Shown piece by piece: positions 25,934-35,084 of a DNA stretch of 64,000 nucleotides. The notes under the pieces are model-generated. The model had not been told where the DNA came from. It worked only from the letters and a program-made list of their open reading frames with translations, and searched no databases. This DNA is from Candidatus Undinarchaeales archaeon (GTDB taxonomy: Archaea; SpSt-1190; JASMDC01), in NCBI GenBank assembly GCA_030753015.1, contig JASMDC010000007.1:62001-126000 (forward strand). Direction: 5' to 3'. The translations under genes were made by a program, and so were the position numbers. Numbering within the stretch: the first letter of the stretch is position 1; the number at the start of each line of letters is the position of its first letter.

Positions 25934-28613
25934 CGCCGCCACCACCATGTGCCCGACGCTTGAGCTCCTCGAGCTTGTTAAGCGCCTGGACGGGCGTTAT
26001 CTCGTTGAGGTTGAGGTCGGACAGCTCGTCCAGGACCGTGGCGCCCCCGGTGAACTCAACAAGGGACGCCTGCTTGGGCCTGGGCTCCGGTTCCCCTACC
26101 GGCTCCGGCGGTGCACGGGGCGGGGGTCGCGCCAGCGGTCCGATGGCCAGGGCCTGACTTCCGGGGTGGTCCGGATCCTCCAGCGTTCCCAGCACCTCCC
26201 GGGCGCGGTCCAGCACATCGTCGGGGAACCCGGCCAGCTGGGCCACCTCGATACCGTAGGAGCGGTCCGCCGGTCCGTCGACGACCTTGCGCAGGAACAC
26301 AAGCCGGCCCCCGTCGTCCTTGATGGCGATCGAGAGGTTGCGCAGCCCCGCCAGCTCGTCCTCGAGCACGGTCAGTTGGTGGTAGTGAGTGGCGAACAGG
26401 GTCTTGCACCCCTTCTCCGGGTGGGAGTGGAGGTACTCGGTCACCGCCCACGCGATGGCCAGGCCGTCGAACGTGCTCGTCCCGCGGCCGATCTCGTCCA
26501 AGAGCACCAGGCTGCGCGACGAGGCGTTGTGAAGGATGTTGCTCGTCTCGTTCATCTCCACCATGAAAGTCGATTGGCCCGAGGCGAGGTCGTCGTGGGC
26601 CCCCACGCGCGTGAAGATGCGGTCCACTACGCCGATGACGGCCTCCAGTGCCGGGACGAACGAACCCATCTGGGCCATGAGCACGACGAGCGCCACCTGA
26701 CGAAGGTAGGTGGACTTACCGGCCATGTTGGGGCCGGTGATGAGCAGGAACCGGTTCTCGCCGCAGTCAAGGAGGGTGTCGTTGGGGATGAACCCGCCCC
26801 GACCGATGGTGCGCTCCACCACCGGGTGTCTACCTGCGAGGACGCGGACACGGTCGCCGTCGTTCACCTGCGGTCGCTTGTAGCCGCGGTCGTGGGCGAC
26901 CTGGGCGAGGCATGCAAGCACGTCGATACGGGCCAGCACCTGGGCGGCGTCCTGGATGTCGGCCGCTCGCTCAGCGACCTGTGAGCGTACCCGACAGAAC
27001 AGCTCGTACTCCAGGGCCACGGACCGCTCTTCAGCGGTGAGCACCTTGGCCTCGTACTCCTTGAGCTCTTCCGTGATGAACCGCTCGGCGTTGGCCAGCG
27101 TCTGTTTGCGGATGTAGTTGTCGGGGACGAGCTCGAGGTTCGGACGGGTGACCTCTATGTAATAGCCGAACACCTTGTTGAATCCCACACGCATCGATCT
27201 GATGCCCGTGCGCTTGCGCTCCGTCTCCTGCATGGTGGCGATCCAGTCCTTGCCCGAGCGTGACAGCGACCGCAGTTCGTCCAGGTCGGAGTCGAACCCC
27301 TCGCGGATGATACCCCCGTCCCTCACGGCGTTGGGAGGCGCGTCCACGATAGCGCGTGCGACAAGGTCTGCTATGTCGTCCAGATCGGGCAGTGCCTCTC
27401 CTGCCTCGACGAGGAGGGCGGCGTTCCTTCCGGCCAGCTGCTCCCTGATACTCGGGAGCGTCAGCAGCGAATCGCGCAGCGAGACGAGGTCCCGTGCGTT
27501 GGCGGTGCCGGACACGATGCGGGTGGCCAGACGCTCCAGGTCCGCCACTCCGCGGAACAGGTCGCGCAGGTCGTCGCGGACCAGCTGCTGCTCCACTAGC
27601 TCGCCCACGGCGTCAAGACGACCTCCGATGGTGGCCACGTCGGTGAGCGGCCGCAGGAGCCACCGGCGCAGGAGCCGGCCGCCCATGGGCGTGGTGGTGT
27701 GGTCCAGCACCTCGAGGAGGGTGTTGGTGGTGTCGTTGGTGCGGATGCTGCGTACCAGTTCCAGGTTGCGGGAGGAGACGGCGTCGATGACCAGCACGTC
27801 GTCGGTCGAGTAGGGGTGGAGTGTGCGGATGTGCTCGCCGGTGCCCTTGAACGTCTCGCGGATGTACACCAGCGCAGCACCTGCCGAGGACACGGCCAGG
27901 CGCCTGTCCTCCAGCCCGAACCCGTCGAGGGTGAGCGTGCCGAAGTGATCGCGCACGATATCGTACGCTCGCTCGAACGCGAAGTGAGCGTCAGGGAACT
28001 CCGAGAGGCGCATCACCGACTGCACCCGGACCAGTCGGACGAACGCCTCGTCCTGCCGCAGCCACTCGGGGACCAGCACTTCGGCGGGCCCCAGGCGGAC
28101 GAGCTCGGCGTTGAGCTCTACTGCCGCGTCGTCGCCATCGAACTGGGTGGCCATAAACTCGCCGGTGGAGATGTCGATGACCGCAAGACCGTAGGAACCG
28201 CCACCGGCGGACACGGAGGCCAGGAAGTTGTTCTCCTTCTCGTCGAGGAGGAAGCCCTCCATCAGCGTGCCGGGGGTGTAGACGCGGATAACACCGCGCT
28301 TGACCAGGCCCTTGGCCTTCTTGGGATCCTCCAGCTGCTCGCACACCGCCACCTTGTGCCCGGCCTTGAGCATCCGGCCGATGTAGTTGTCCAGCGCATG
28401 GTGGGGGAACCCGGCGAGCTTGGTCTCCTGTGGAGAGCCGCGGTTGCGGGAGGTGAGCACGATGTCGAGCGCCTTGCTGGTCTTGACGGCGTCCTCGCCG
28501 AAGGTCTCGAAGAAGTCACCCATCCGGAAGAAGAGCACGGCGTCAGGGTACTGCCGCTTCATTTCCCGGTACTGCCGGGTCATGGGCGTCTCCTTCTGCT
28601 TCGGTTTAGCCAG
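25926..28613 (-). CDS. mutS: DNA mismatch recognition protein MutS, probably starting at CTG
   Basis: A full MutS1. The mismatch-binding F-x-E motif is in 'RMGDFFETF'. The connector, lever (with 'TMGGRLLRRWLLRPL' type helix) and clamp domains follow, then the Walker A 'TGPNMAGKSTYLRQ', 'DEIGRGTSTFDG' Walker B and 'FATHYH'. The C-terminus has a short linker and a helix for dimerisation. The first ATG (28583) would cut off the conserved opening: in frame upstream the codons read A-K-P-K-Q-K-E-T-P just before the Met. A CTG at 28611-28613 sits a few bases after a strong purine-rich ribosome-binding site (28616-28630), so I place the start there. A TATA-like CATAAAAG is at about 28650-28657. It forms an operon with mutL. 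Confidence 0.93.
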   Translation of the reverse strand: MAKPKQKETPMTRQYREMKRQYPDAVLFFRMGDFFETFGEDAVKTSKALDIVLTSRNRGSPQETKLAGFPHHALDNYIGRMLKAGHKVAVCEQLEDPKKAKGLVKRGVIRVYTPGTLMEGFLLDEKENNFLASVSAGGGSYGLAVIDISTGEFMATQFDGDDAAVELNAELVRLGPAEVLVPEWLRQDEAFVRLVRVQSVMRLSEFPDAHFAFERAYDIVRDHFGTLTLDGFGLEDRRLAVSSAGAALVYIRETFKGTGEHIRTLHPYSTDDVLVIDAVSSRNLELVRSIRTNDTTNTLLEVLDHTTTPMGGRLLRRWLLRPLTDVATIGGRLDAVGELVEQQLVRDDLRDLFRGVADLERLATRIVSGTANARDLVSLRDSLLTLPSIREQLAGRNAALLVEAGEALPDLDDIADLVARAIVDAPPNAVRDGGIIREGFDSDLDELRSLSRSGKDWIATMQETERKRTGIRSMRVGFNKVFGYYIEVTRPNLELVPDNYIRKQTLANAERFITEELKEYEAKVLTAEERSVALEYELFCRVRSQVAERAADIQDAAQVLARIDVLACLAQVAHDRGYKRPQVNDGDRVRVLAGRHPVVERTIGRGGFIPNDTLLDCGENRFLLITGPNMAGKSTYLRQVALVVLMAQMGSFVPALEAVIGVVDRIFTRVGAHDDLASGQSTFMVEMNETSNILHNASSRSLVLLDEIGRGTSTFDGLAIAWAVTEYLHSHPEKGCKTLFATHYHQLTVLEDELAGLRNLSIAIKDDGGRLVFLRKVVDGPADRSYGIEVAQLAGFPDDVLDRAREVLGTLEDPDHPGSQALAIGPLARPPPRAPPEPVGEPEPRPKQASLVEFTGGATVLDELSDLNLNEITPVQALNKLEELKRRAHGGGGDD

Positions 28614-28615
28614 CC

Positions 28616-28630
28616 GTCACCCTCCTCCCG
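28616..28630 (-). promoter_or_regulatory. Strong Shine-Dalgarno that decides the mutS start
   Basis: Read on the minus strand the sequence is CGGGAGGAGGGTGAC, containing GGAGG and GGTGA, which match the 3' end of archaeal 16S rRNA. It ends 3 bases before the CTG at 28613 but is 33 bases from the first ATG at 28583. Confidence 0.6.
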
Positions 28631-28673
28631 TCAGGAAGGAAGGTAGACTTTTATGTGCTGTGGATGGGGGCGG

Positions 28674-30647
28674 TCAGGCAGCGGCGGAGAGGTCGCAGCC
28701 CTCTGGCGGCACCACCCACAGCTCGGCGGTCATGGCATCGTAGTCGACACGGGTGTCGTTCCGGGCGATGAAGGTCACCCCGCCGATCTCCTTGCGAACC
28801 TCCATGGTGCCATTGGCGACCGACTCGTAGTCCACGCGGAAGAGGTGGGCGATGCCGTCGTTCGTCGTCGCCCGGAAGAAGGGGCAGCAGGGGTGGAAGG
28901 GCTCCGAGTCCCAGAGAAGGGTGAGGTTGCAGATGTTGAGTTTGGAGTCGAATGGGACAGCGATCTTTATAGCAGAGTCGGGTAGTGGTGAAGTGATGTT
29001 CTGTGGAATGTCGCAATCAGGTGGGATGATGATACGAAATCTATTTCTTTCTCCAGTGGATGCCGTGAAGTTGTCTGTGAAGACCCCTATTTCACCGACC
29101 TTTCTACCCGAGAAAAGCCAAGAGGGCACGTATGGATATATTCTTTCTTCATACGGCTGCGCTTGAGCCAATCGTTTATCAGGATGGAATATGTGAATGT
29201 AATCACTCATTGAAGCAGGTCCTCGGCTGATGAAATAATCGCACACATCGATTCCTTTGTCTTCATCGAGCATAAGTTCACTTATGTATGTTCCTGTCAT
29301 CCTCCTGTCTAGGTCTTTTGATACTATGAAGAAGCACAAGTCTTTCTGCAGCCTGTCAGAGAGTTCGCTGCATCTCGTTCTGATATCGCGGATTTTCTGT
29401 GGGCCGGAGGAGGTATTCAGAAATTGAATAAGTTTATCGTTGATAAGGTCCAGACAATAATCCTGTTTTGTGAACTTCTTATCACAAAAAAGAACATCCT
29501 CTTTTTCTAGGGCAAACTCGATATAGCAGGATTCCCGTTTTGAATTATCAGAAAAGTGGATACAGAACTCATGCCCGTCAATCTTTGAAATAAATTCTAT
29601 ACAATCATCAAATGATTTATTAGGCCTGATATACGAGGCCCTTGAGCAGTGCTCATATCCTGGAATAGAGCTGATGGCCTTCGTATAACACTCATGTTTT
29701 CTGATCAAGTCTACAACGGACTTACAGTTAGTGTAATCGTAGGTATTAATAGAATTCTTAATTATGCAAGAGTCCCTGTAACTGTCCATCCCATATAAAT
29801 CATGGACATATTCCAATGATTGGATATTGAGACAGATCGAAGGATCATCGAAAAAATGTTCATTAGAGATCGAAAAAATGCATTTATTACGAACATATAT
29901 ATCATTAATATCCATACAGTCATTCCAATCAAGTCTTCTTGTCACATAGAAGAAAAGGCACCAGTCTCGAATGCCTGAATCAGCTATTTCATTGCATGTT
30001 TGCAGCACTGTGAATCCTTCGTTTGCAGCCAAGGAGAACGTTCTTTGATCATCACTATACTCAATCCAATTCTTACGTTTTTCAATGGAAGCTCGACTAT
30101 CCATTAAATAAATATCAATTAATGCATGATAACAGAGCCGTCTAGCAAAGACATCTTGGGCAGAACGGCAGAGAGATGGATCGGGCCTGTTACGGAGGGC
30201 ACAGAAAATGCAGGGGTATCCTCTGTGAAGGTCCCATTTATTCCTGATACCCAATCGGCATTGATCGATATCCCTTGTCTTCATGATGCGCATCCATGTT
30301 TCATCGTCATGTGGCCGCATCTGTTTTAATTCAATACATGGCCAAAAGTTAGTGTTGTTTTCCCGTTTCTCAAGAGCTTCACGACAATAATTACTCAGTT
30401 CTTTGAGACAACCCATTTGTGCACCCTTGAGTGACATGTCTCCAGTTGTGGTCTTATTATTATGACGATCGGTGGTATCATTCTGAATAATAGTGATTGT
30501 CTCATTCTCTACTGTGTTGTTCCCTTTCGATTCATTTTGATCTGGCGTGGTACAATTCAAGAAGAGAAACAGAAGTAATAGAACAGATAATCTTTTTACT
30601 TTTGAATTACTGCTGCTATTTCCTACAGACACTTTTTGAGTTACCAT
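28674..30647 (-). CDS. Low-GC secreted lipoprotein with Cys-pair repeats
   Basis: A 657-residue protein with an N-terminal hydrophobic helix ending in 'FLFLNC', a plausible lipobox. A Ser/Asn/Thr-rich spacer follows, then at least six loose repeats in which 'C..I' and 'rd.C' Cys pairs recur about every 35-40 residues (examples: 'DSGIRDWCLFF', 'MDSYRDSCIIK', 'NSKRESCYIE'). The last ~80 residues are beta-rich with another Cys cluster. The repeats look like helical hairpins stitched by disulphides, on the outer side of the membrane. Base composition is strikingly AT-rich from about 28,930 to 30,647 but GC-rich, like the genome, in the final ~230 bp of the gene. This suggests acquisition and fusion. 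Function unknown. Confidence 0.7.
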   Translation of the reverse strand: MVTQKVSVGNSSSNSKVKRLSVLLLLFLFLNCTTPDQNESKGNNTVENETITIIQNDTTDRHNNKTTTGDMSLKGAQMGCLKELSNYCREALEKRENNTNFWPCIELKQMRPHDDETWMRIMKTRDIDQCRLGIRNKWDLHRGYPCIFCALRNRPDPSLCRSAQDVFARRLCYHALIDIYLMDSRASIEKRKNWIEYSDDQRTFSLAANEGFTVLQTCNEIADSGIRDWCLFFYVTRRLDWNDCMDINDIYVRNKCIFSISNEHFFDDPSICLNIQSLEYVHDLYGMDSYRDSCIIKNSINTYDYTNCKSVVDLIRKHECYTKAISSIPGYEHCSRASYIRPNKSFDDCIEFISKIDGHEFCIHFSDNSKRESCYIEFALEKEDVLFCDKKFTKQDYCLDLINDKLIQFLNTSSGPQKIRDIRTRCSELSDRLQKDLCFFIVSKDLDRRMTGTYISELMLDEDKGIDVCDYFISRGPASMSDYIHIFHPDKRLAQAQPYEERIYPYVPSWLFSGRKVGEIGVFTDNFTASTGERNRFRIIIPPDCDIPQNITSPLPDSAIKIAVPFDSKLNICNLTLLWDSEPFHPCCPFFRATTNDGIAHLFRVDYESVANGTMEVRKEIGGVTFIARNDTRVDYDAMTAELWVVPPEGCDLSAAA

Positions 30648-30685
30648 TTTCCTCTATGATTATTCTATTGGAGCTTGAACGTAAT

Positions 30686-32186
30686 CTATGTTACGGAAAT
30701 CGTCTCGTTATCCATCGCCGCCTTCCTCCCTGCATCGTCCAGCAGCAGGTGCAGGTCGAGGTTGTACCCGCTGACCTGCGTGCAGTTAGGCAACTCGACG
30801 AAGAACTCGAACGTACCGTTGTCCACCTCGGTGAGCTTGTCCTCCACTGTGCAGTTCCACGATTCGTTGGTCTCGTTGTTGGTGACGCATGTGCGATCGC
30901 CATAGAGCCACTTGTTGCAGGTTTCGTTGTCGTCGTCGCGCCGCAGTAGGAGCCGGACGAAGGTGGAGCTTGTAGCATTTGTGAGCGTGCCGTTTACGGT
31001 GTAGTTGAAGGGCACTGTGACGTTCATGGTGGAGTTGGGGATAGTGCTGTCGGTGATGTTCAGTTCCGCCGTGGTGTTCAGAGCGTCCGTCACGTTGAAT
31101 TGGACATCGGTCTGGTAGCTGGTCGAGCTGTAGCTGGCGTTCACCCTGAGGAGGTAGGTCTTCGACTCGTTCATCGGTGTTGTGAAGTTCTCCTCGTCGC
31201 GGAAGAACCGGTCGTCGAAGTAGTGTAGGTCGTAGCCAGCAGTGGTGTTGTACCTCGTACCCGTAGTCGTGAAGTTGTAGTTTATGGAGCAGTCGGTGCC
31301 GTTCGAGTTGTTGCACTCGTAGACGCGCACATGGTCGACAGTGGTCTGGTTCCAGTAGATGTAGCCTCCCTGACTGTCCGCGAAGTAGAACGACCATGCC
31401 AGAGTGTCGTTGGCATCGGCAGAGTAGAGACCCCCCGAGATCGGATAGACGTGGCTGAATGTGTCATTGACACCGTACCCGAAGTGATCGATGTAGATGC
31501 CGGGCTTGAGGACCAGCGTCATGCTGAAGGTGTTCGTGGCGAGTTCAGTCACGTCCAGGAGCAGCTGGATCGTCACGTTGTACGTTCCTGTAGAGAAGTC
31601 TGTGGTGTCCCACTCGATGGATGAGTTGTAGGTCTGGTTCGCGTGTACGGTGACGTCAGTGGCGTTCAGGACGGTGCTGTTGTCATCCCCCGTGATGGTG
31701 ACGTTGTGGACCAGGTTGGCGTAGGAGAAGTAGCCGTTCAGGCTCATCGTCGTGACGTTTATCACCGCATTGTGGTTCGCGTACTGCGGCGGATCGTATG
31801 TGGCCGACACGTTGAGCTGTGTGAGGGACATGCGACGCTCGAATCCGAGCTCCGAGGTCCCGTTCGCGGTCAGGTTCACCCATATAGTCCCGGAGCCATA
31901 GGATGTCGCGGTGACGTTCCACGTCTGATTATAGGACGTGGTTGTCGGATCCAATGTGAAATTCAGGTCCGTTGCGTCCGTCGTGTTCAGGTCGTCGGAA
32001 AGCGTGAGGTTGCCGAGGAATGTGAGAGTCGTGTTCGCGGTGTTGTTGATGAAGAACGTCACGTTGAACGGATCGTTGACAACTCCTAAGGAGGGTGCCG
32101 TCAGGTTCACATCCACCGGGATGATGCTGAGCTGTACACTCTCTTTCAGCGTCGGATCGTTCTCCGAGTATGCCGTGATGTCGATC
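30686..32186 (-). pseudogene. Decayed N-glycosylation-rich surface protein, 5' end missing and frameshifted
   Basis: The open part (30686-32116, 476 codons from a GTG) encodes a Thr/Asn-rich string of beta-sandwich domains with dozens of N-x-S/T sites, as in archaeal S-layer or adhesin proteins. It has no signal peptide and no proper start. Just upstream the protein-like continuation lies in another frame: 'DITAYSE' up to 32161 joins 'NDPTLKESVQLS' only if one A is removed from a run of three A near 32161-32163. A TAG stands right before that remnant (32187-32189). So the gene has lost its N-terminal part and carries a +1 frameshift. It also lacks any C-terminal membrane anchor. Confidence 0.65.
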
Positions 32187-32287
32187 TACCATGTTCAGAT
32201 ATCGTGAAGATGTGTCGGAGAACGCATGACTGAACTCCATAAACCTTATATACTATTATTGCGTAAATAATCTAATCGGTTATTTAC

Positions 32288-33076
32288 TTGAAACAAAATA
32301 TTTCGCTTGGATCGAAGGAGGTCGAGCTCCTCTCGACACTGGAGCGTGAGCGACGGGACGTCTTCACTGTCGACGACGCGCGGTCGGTCCTCGCGGACAC
32401 CTCGCACCAGGTTGTCAGGAACCTGCTGTCGGGGCTCGCTGCCAAGGGCCGCGTCCAGAGGATCAAGCGGGGTGTCTACCTGCTCGTTCCCTTCAGGCAT
32501 CGTGACTGGGCCGTGCACGAGCTCTCGCTCGTACCGGTCCTCGCCCGTGACGCGTACGTCTCGTTCGGTTCAGCGCTGCGCTTCTGGGGGATGACCGCCC
32601 GCATCGGCACTGTCGTCACCGCGGCCGTCAGGAGACCTGTCCGGGAACGCGCGTTCCAGGGGACCTGGTACCGGTTCGTGGCACTGGCGGACAGGTTCTT
32701 CTTCGGGCACCGTGCCGTCATGCTCTCGGGAAGGTCCGTACGAGTGGCGACGAGGGAGAAGGCCGTGCTCGACTCACTGCTCCACCCCGAGCACTGCGGG
32801 GGCATCGGCGAGGTAGCACGTGTGGTGAGGGACCATGCAGGTGAGCTGGACTGGGCGCGGGTGGGGCGACACCTGCACAGGATGGACAGCAGCGCCGTAG
32901 AGAGGCGGCTCGCGTACATCCTCCACCACCTCGGACTGGGAGAGTTACTACCCGGAGTAGTCAAGAAAGGATATGATGGATACCGTCCACTCGATCCCCG
33001 GGGCCCGGCCGAAGGGCCGTACGACGGGAAGTTCGGTCTTCGGATCAACGTCGGGCTGGACGAGGTCATGTCATGA
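32288..33076 (+). CDS. AbiEi-type antitoxin/transcriptional regulator
   Basis: The N-terminal ~80 residues are a winged-helix domain ('VFTVDDARSVL...HQVVRNLLSGLAAKGRVQRIKRGVYLL'), typical of AbiEi-like antitoxins. The remainder resembles the AbiEi C-terminal domain, with 'YVSFGSALRFWGM' and 'ATREKAVLDSLLHPEHCGG'. In type IV AbiE systems this protein counters the nucleotidyltransferase toxin and represses the operon. The start is TTG at 32288; it is about 27 bp from the TATA-like CTTATATAC (32255-32263), as expected for a leaderless message. The stop overlaps the next start by 4 bp. Confidence 0.8.
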   Translation: MKQNISLGSKEVELLSTLERERRDVFTVDDARSVLADTSHQVVRNLLSGLAAKGRVQRIKRGVYLLVPFRHRDWAVHELSLVPVLARDAYVSFGSALRFWGMTARIGTVVTAAVRRPVRERAFQGTWYRFVALADRFFFGHRAVMLSGRSVRVATREKAVLDSLLHPEHCGGIGEVARVVRDHAGELDWARVGRHLHRMDSSAVERRLAYILHHLGLGELLPGVVKKGYDGYRPLDPRGPAEGPYDGKFGLRINVGLDEVMS

Positions 33077-33867
33077 GCATCGGGAGCAGGGAGTCGCTTG
33101 TCGAGGCGGCGCGGCGGTATGGGATGAACCTCGGGAACGCCGAGAAGGATTACGTCCTGTCGGTCGCGCTCATCGGGCTCTCACGACTCCGTGAGGCCCG
33201 CGCCCTCGTCTTCAAGGGGGGTACATGCCTGAGGAAGGCGTACTTCGACGGCTACCGCTTCTCGTCGGACCTTGACTTTTCAGGAGAGATCGGTGACATC
33301 GAGGGGCTGAGGGGTGCGATCCATCGCGCGTTCGACGGCATAACACTGGAAAAGGTGCGGTTCACGAAGGTCAAGGACATGACCATGACGGGAAAGCAGG
33401 GGATGACGCTGTCCCTCAAGTACCGGAGCCTCATCACTGACAGACCGCACACTAACAGCATACGGCTTGACATGAGCTTCGACAATCCACCGCTGATGCC
33501 GCCGGTCCGGAAATGGCTCACGCCCCCCGTCGAGTACGGCCTCGAGCTGTTGATGACCCGTGTCATGCCCCTCGCAGAGATACTCGCGGAGAAGGTCCAT
33601 GCCATCTTCAAACGCTCGAAACCGAGAGACCTCTACGATATGTGGTTCCTGCTCTCGGGCGGGACCGGATTCGATCGGGAGCTGGTGGATAGGAAGCTCT
33701 TGGCACTGGGAATCGTCTTCGAGAGGGGGGCGTTCGAGGATAGGCTAGTACTGCTTGGGACGGGGTGGGAGCGAGATATGCGGGATCTCATGGCGTCCTA
33801 CCCTTCCTTCGAGGAAGTCAGGAACCAGACGCTCCGGATGCTGGCGGGGGAGGGATATTCCTCCTGA
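33073..33867 (+). CDS. AbiEii/AbiGii-family nucleotidyltransferase toxin
   Basis: A 264-residue nucleotidyltransferase. The family core is visible as 'LVFKGGTCLRKAYF' (G49-G50-T51) followed by 'RFSSDLDFS' with catalytic D66 and D68, and then 'LAEKVHAIFKRSKPRDLYDMWFL', the conserved Lys and RDLYD block. AbiEii proteins transfer nucleotides to a cellular target, proposed to be tRNA, and give bacteriostasis and abortive phage defence. The 4-bp overlap with AbiEi supports coupling. The RNA repeat array begins about 120 bp downstream with its own TATA box. Confidence 0.87.
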   Translation: MSIGSRESLVEAARRYGMNLGNAEKDYVLSVALIGLSRLREARALVFKGGTCLRKAYFDGYRFSSDLDFSGEIGDIEGLRGAIHRAFDGITLEKVRFTKVKDMTMTGKQGMTLSLKYRSLITDRPHTNSIRLDMSFDNPPLMPPVRKWLTPPVEYGLELLMTRVMPLAEILAEKVHAIFKRSKPRDLYDMWFLLSGGTGFDRELVDRKLLALGIVFERGAFEDRLVLLGTGWERDMRDLMASYPSFEEVRNQTLRMLAGEGYSS

Positions 33868-33956
33868 TGGCGTCCAGCAAGACCTGTACGTGCGCCCCCC
33901 CCGCCGATACATCCTCGATAGAACCATGCAGTGAGGCCGCGCACTTAATCCAGAAG

Positions 33957-33966
33957 GTTTAAAATT
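33957..33966 (+). promoter_or_regulatory. TATA box for the RNA repeat array
   Basis: GTTTAAAATT with a purine-rich stretch before it (AGAAG) resembles an archaeal BRE/TATA pair. A start about 26 bp downstream would fall near 33986-33989, at the beginning of the structured region and not at any start codon of a plausible protein. Confidence 0.55.
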
Positions 33967-33999
33967 CAATCCACTATAGCGGTGAGTCCGGCCTTTCGC

Positions 34000-35050
34000 T
34001 AGGCGCCCTTCGGGGCGAACCGGCGAGGAGTCGCGGGTCGTCCGGCGTGTGTTTCGATGTGTGCTGGGCGGCGCGGCAGAGGGGCCCTGATGCGCAAGCT
34101 GACGGGCGCTGATGTCGCTGCAAGGGATGCCTGAAAGGGTGCCGGCAACGGCGCTTGGGATGGTATGTCTGGCACCGACCCCGGGCCGCTTGGCGGCGCT
34201 TCGGCGCTGGCGGGTGGTGCGGCCGACAACCGCTGTGGCGCAAGCCGCGGAGGTGCGACGGTCGCGGCGAGGGGTGCTTGAATGGGTGCCGGTGACGGTG
34301 CCCGTGAAGGCGGTCCTGGTCCCGCGGGCCGCCCGGTGGCGCTTCGGCGCTGGTGGGCGGGTTGGCCTGAAAAGAACCGGGGCGCAAGTCTCGGGGAACG
34401 GATGGCCGCGGCAGTGGACGCCCGTGTGGCGCTGGCAACGGCGTTGCGTACGGTGGTGCTGCTCTCGGGATCCGACGGGTCGTCCGGTGGCGCTTCGGCG
34501 CTGTGGGGCGGCGTGATCGGCGGTGAACCGCGGCGCGAGCCGTGGGGAACGGTCGGTCGCTGCGAGGGATGCCCGCAAGGGCGGCTGGCAACGGTCGTTC
34601 GGAGGACGTTTCTGGTACCGGCTCCGGTCCGGCCGGTCGGCGCTTCGGCGTCGGTTGGGAGGTGCGGCCCGTTGCTCCGTGGCGCAAGTCGCGGGGAAGG
34701 GTGGGCCGTGGCGGGGCGTGTCCGAAGGGGTGCCGGCAACGGTGCTCGGGAGGACGTGTCGCGTATCGGGGACCCGGTGGGTTGTTGGATCAGCGTGGAA
34801 GCGAAGGTACAGCGACGCGGCCTGAAAAGAACCGGGGCGTACGTTCCGGGGAACGGGAGGTCGCGGCGAGGATGCCCGAAGGGTGCCGGAAACGGTGTCT
34901 GGGTGTGCATCCCCGCTCCCGAGGCCCGGCAGGGCTGTCCGGCGGCGTTTCGGCGTCGCGGGGCGGAGCGGTCAAGAACCGAACGCGGCTCCGGTCGCGG
35001 ACGGGGAAGGGCCGTTGCAGGGACGCCTGAAGAGGTGCCGGCAACGGTGC
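34000..35050 (+). repeat. Tandem repeat array, period 143-155 bp, about 7.3 copies
   Basis: Sequence identity between units is moderate. Best conserved are 'GGTGCCGGCAACGGTG' (hairpin I), 'GGCGCTTCGGCGCTG' (hairpin II) and 'GGCGCAAGTCGCGGGGAA' (hairpin III). Distances between equal loops are 147, 143, 151, 150, 153 and 152 nt for hairpin II. The copies are therefore old duplications kept by structure rather than recent slippage products. Confidence 0.85.
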
Positions 35051-35084
35051 CACAGAAGGCGCCCCTGTGTCCCAACCTTTCTTT
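35051..35084 (+). terminator. Terminator-like hairpin ending the RNA array
   Basis: Arms CACAG (35051-35055) and CTGTG (35065-35069) close a GC-rich loop, and a T-rich tract (TTTCTTT, 35078-35084) follows. It directly trails the last hairpin I. Confidence 0.55.

Noticed and set aside
33973-33983. CACTATAGCGG resembling a phage T7-type promoter before the array
   Set aside because: A partial match only, and the archaeal TATA box 12 bp upstream explains the start better.
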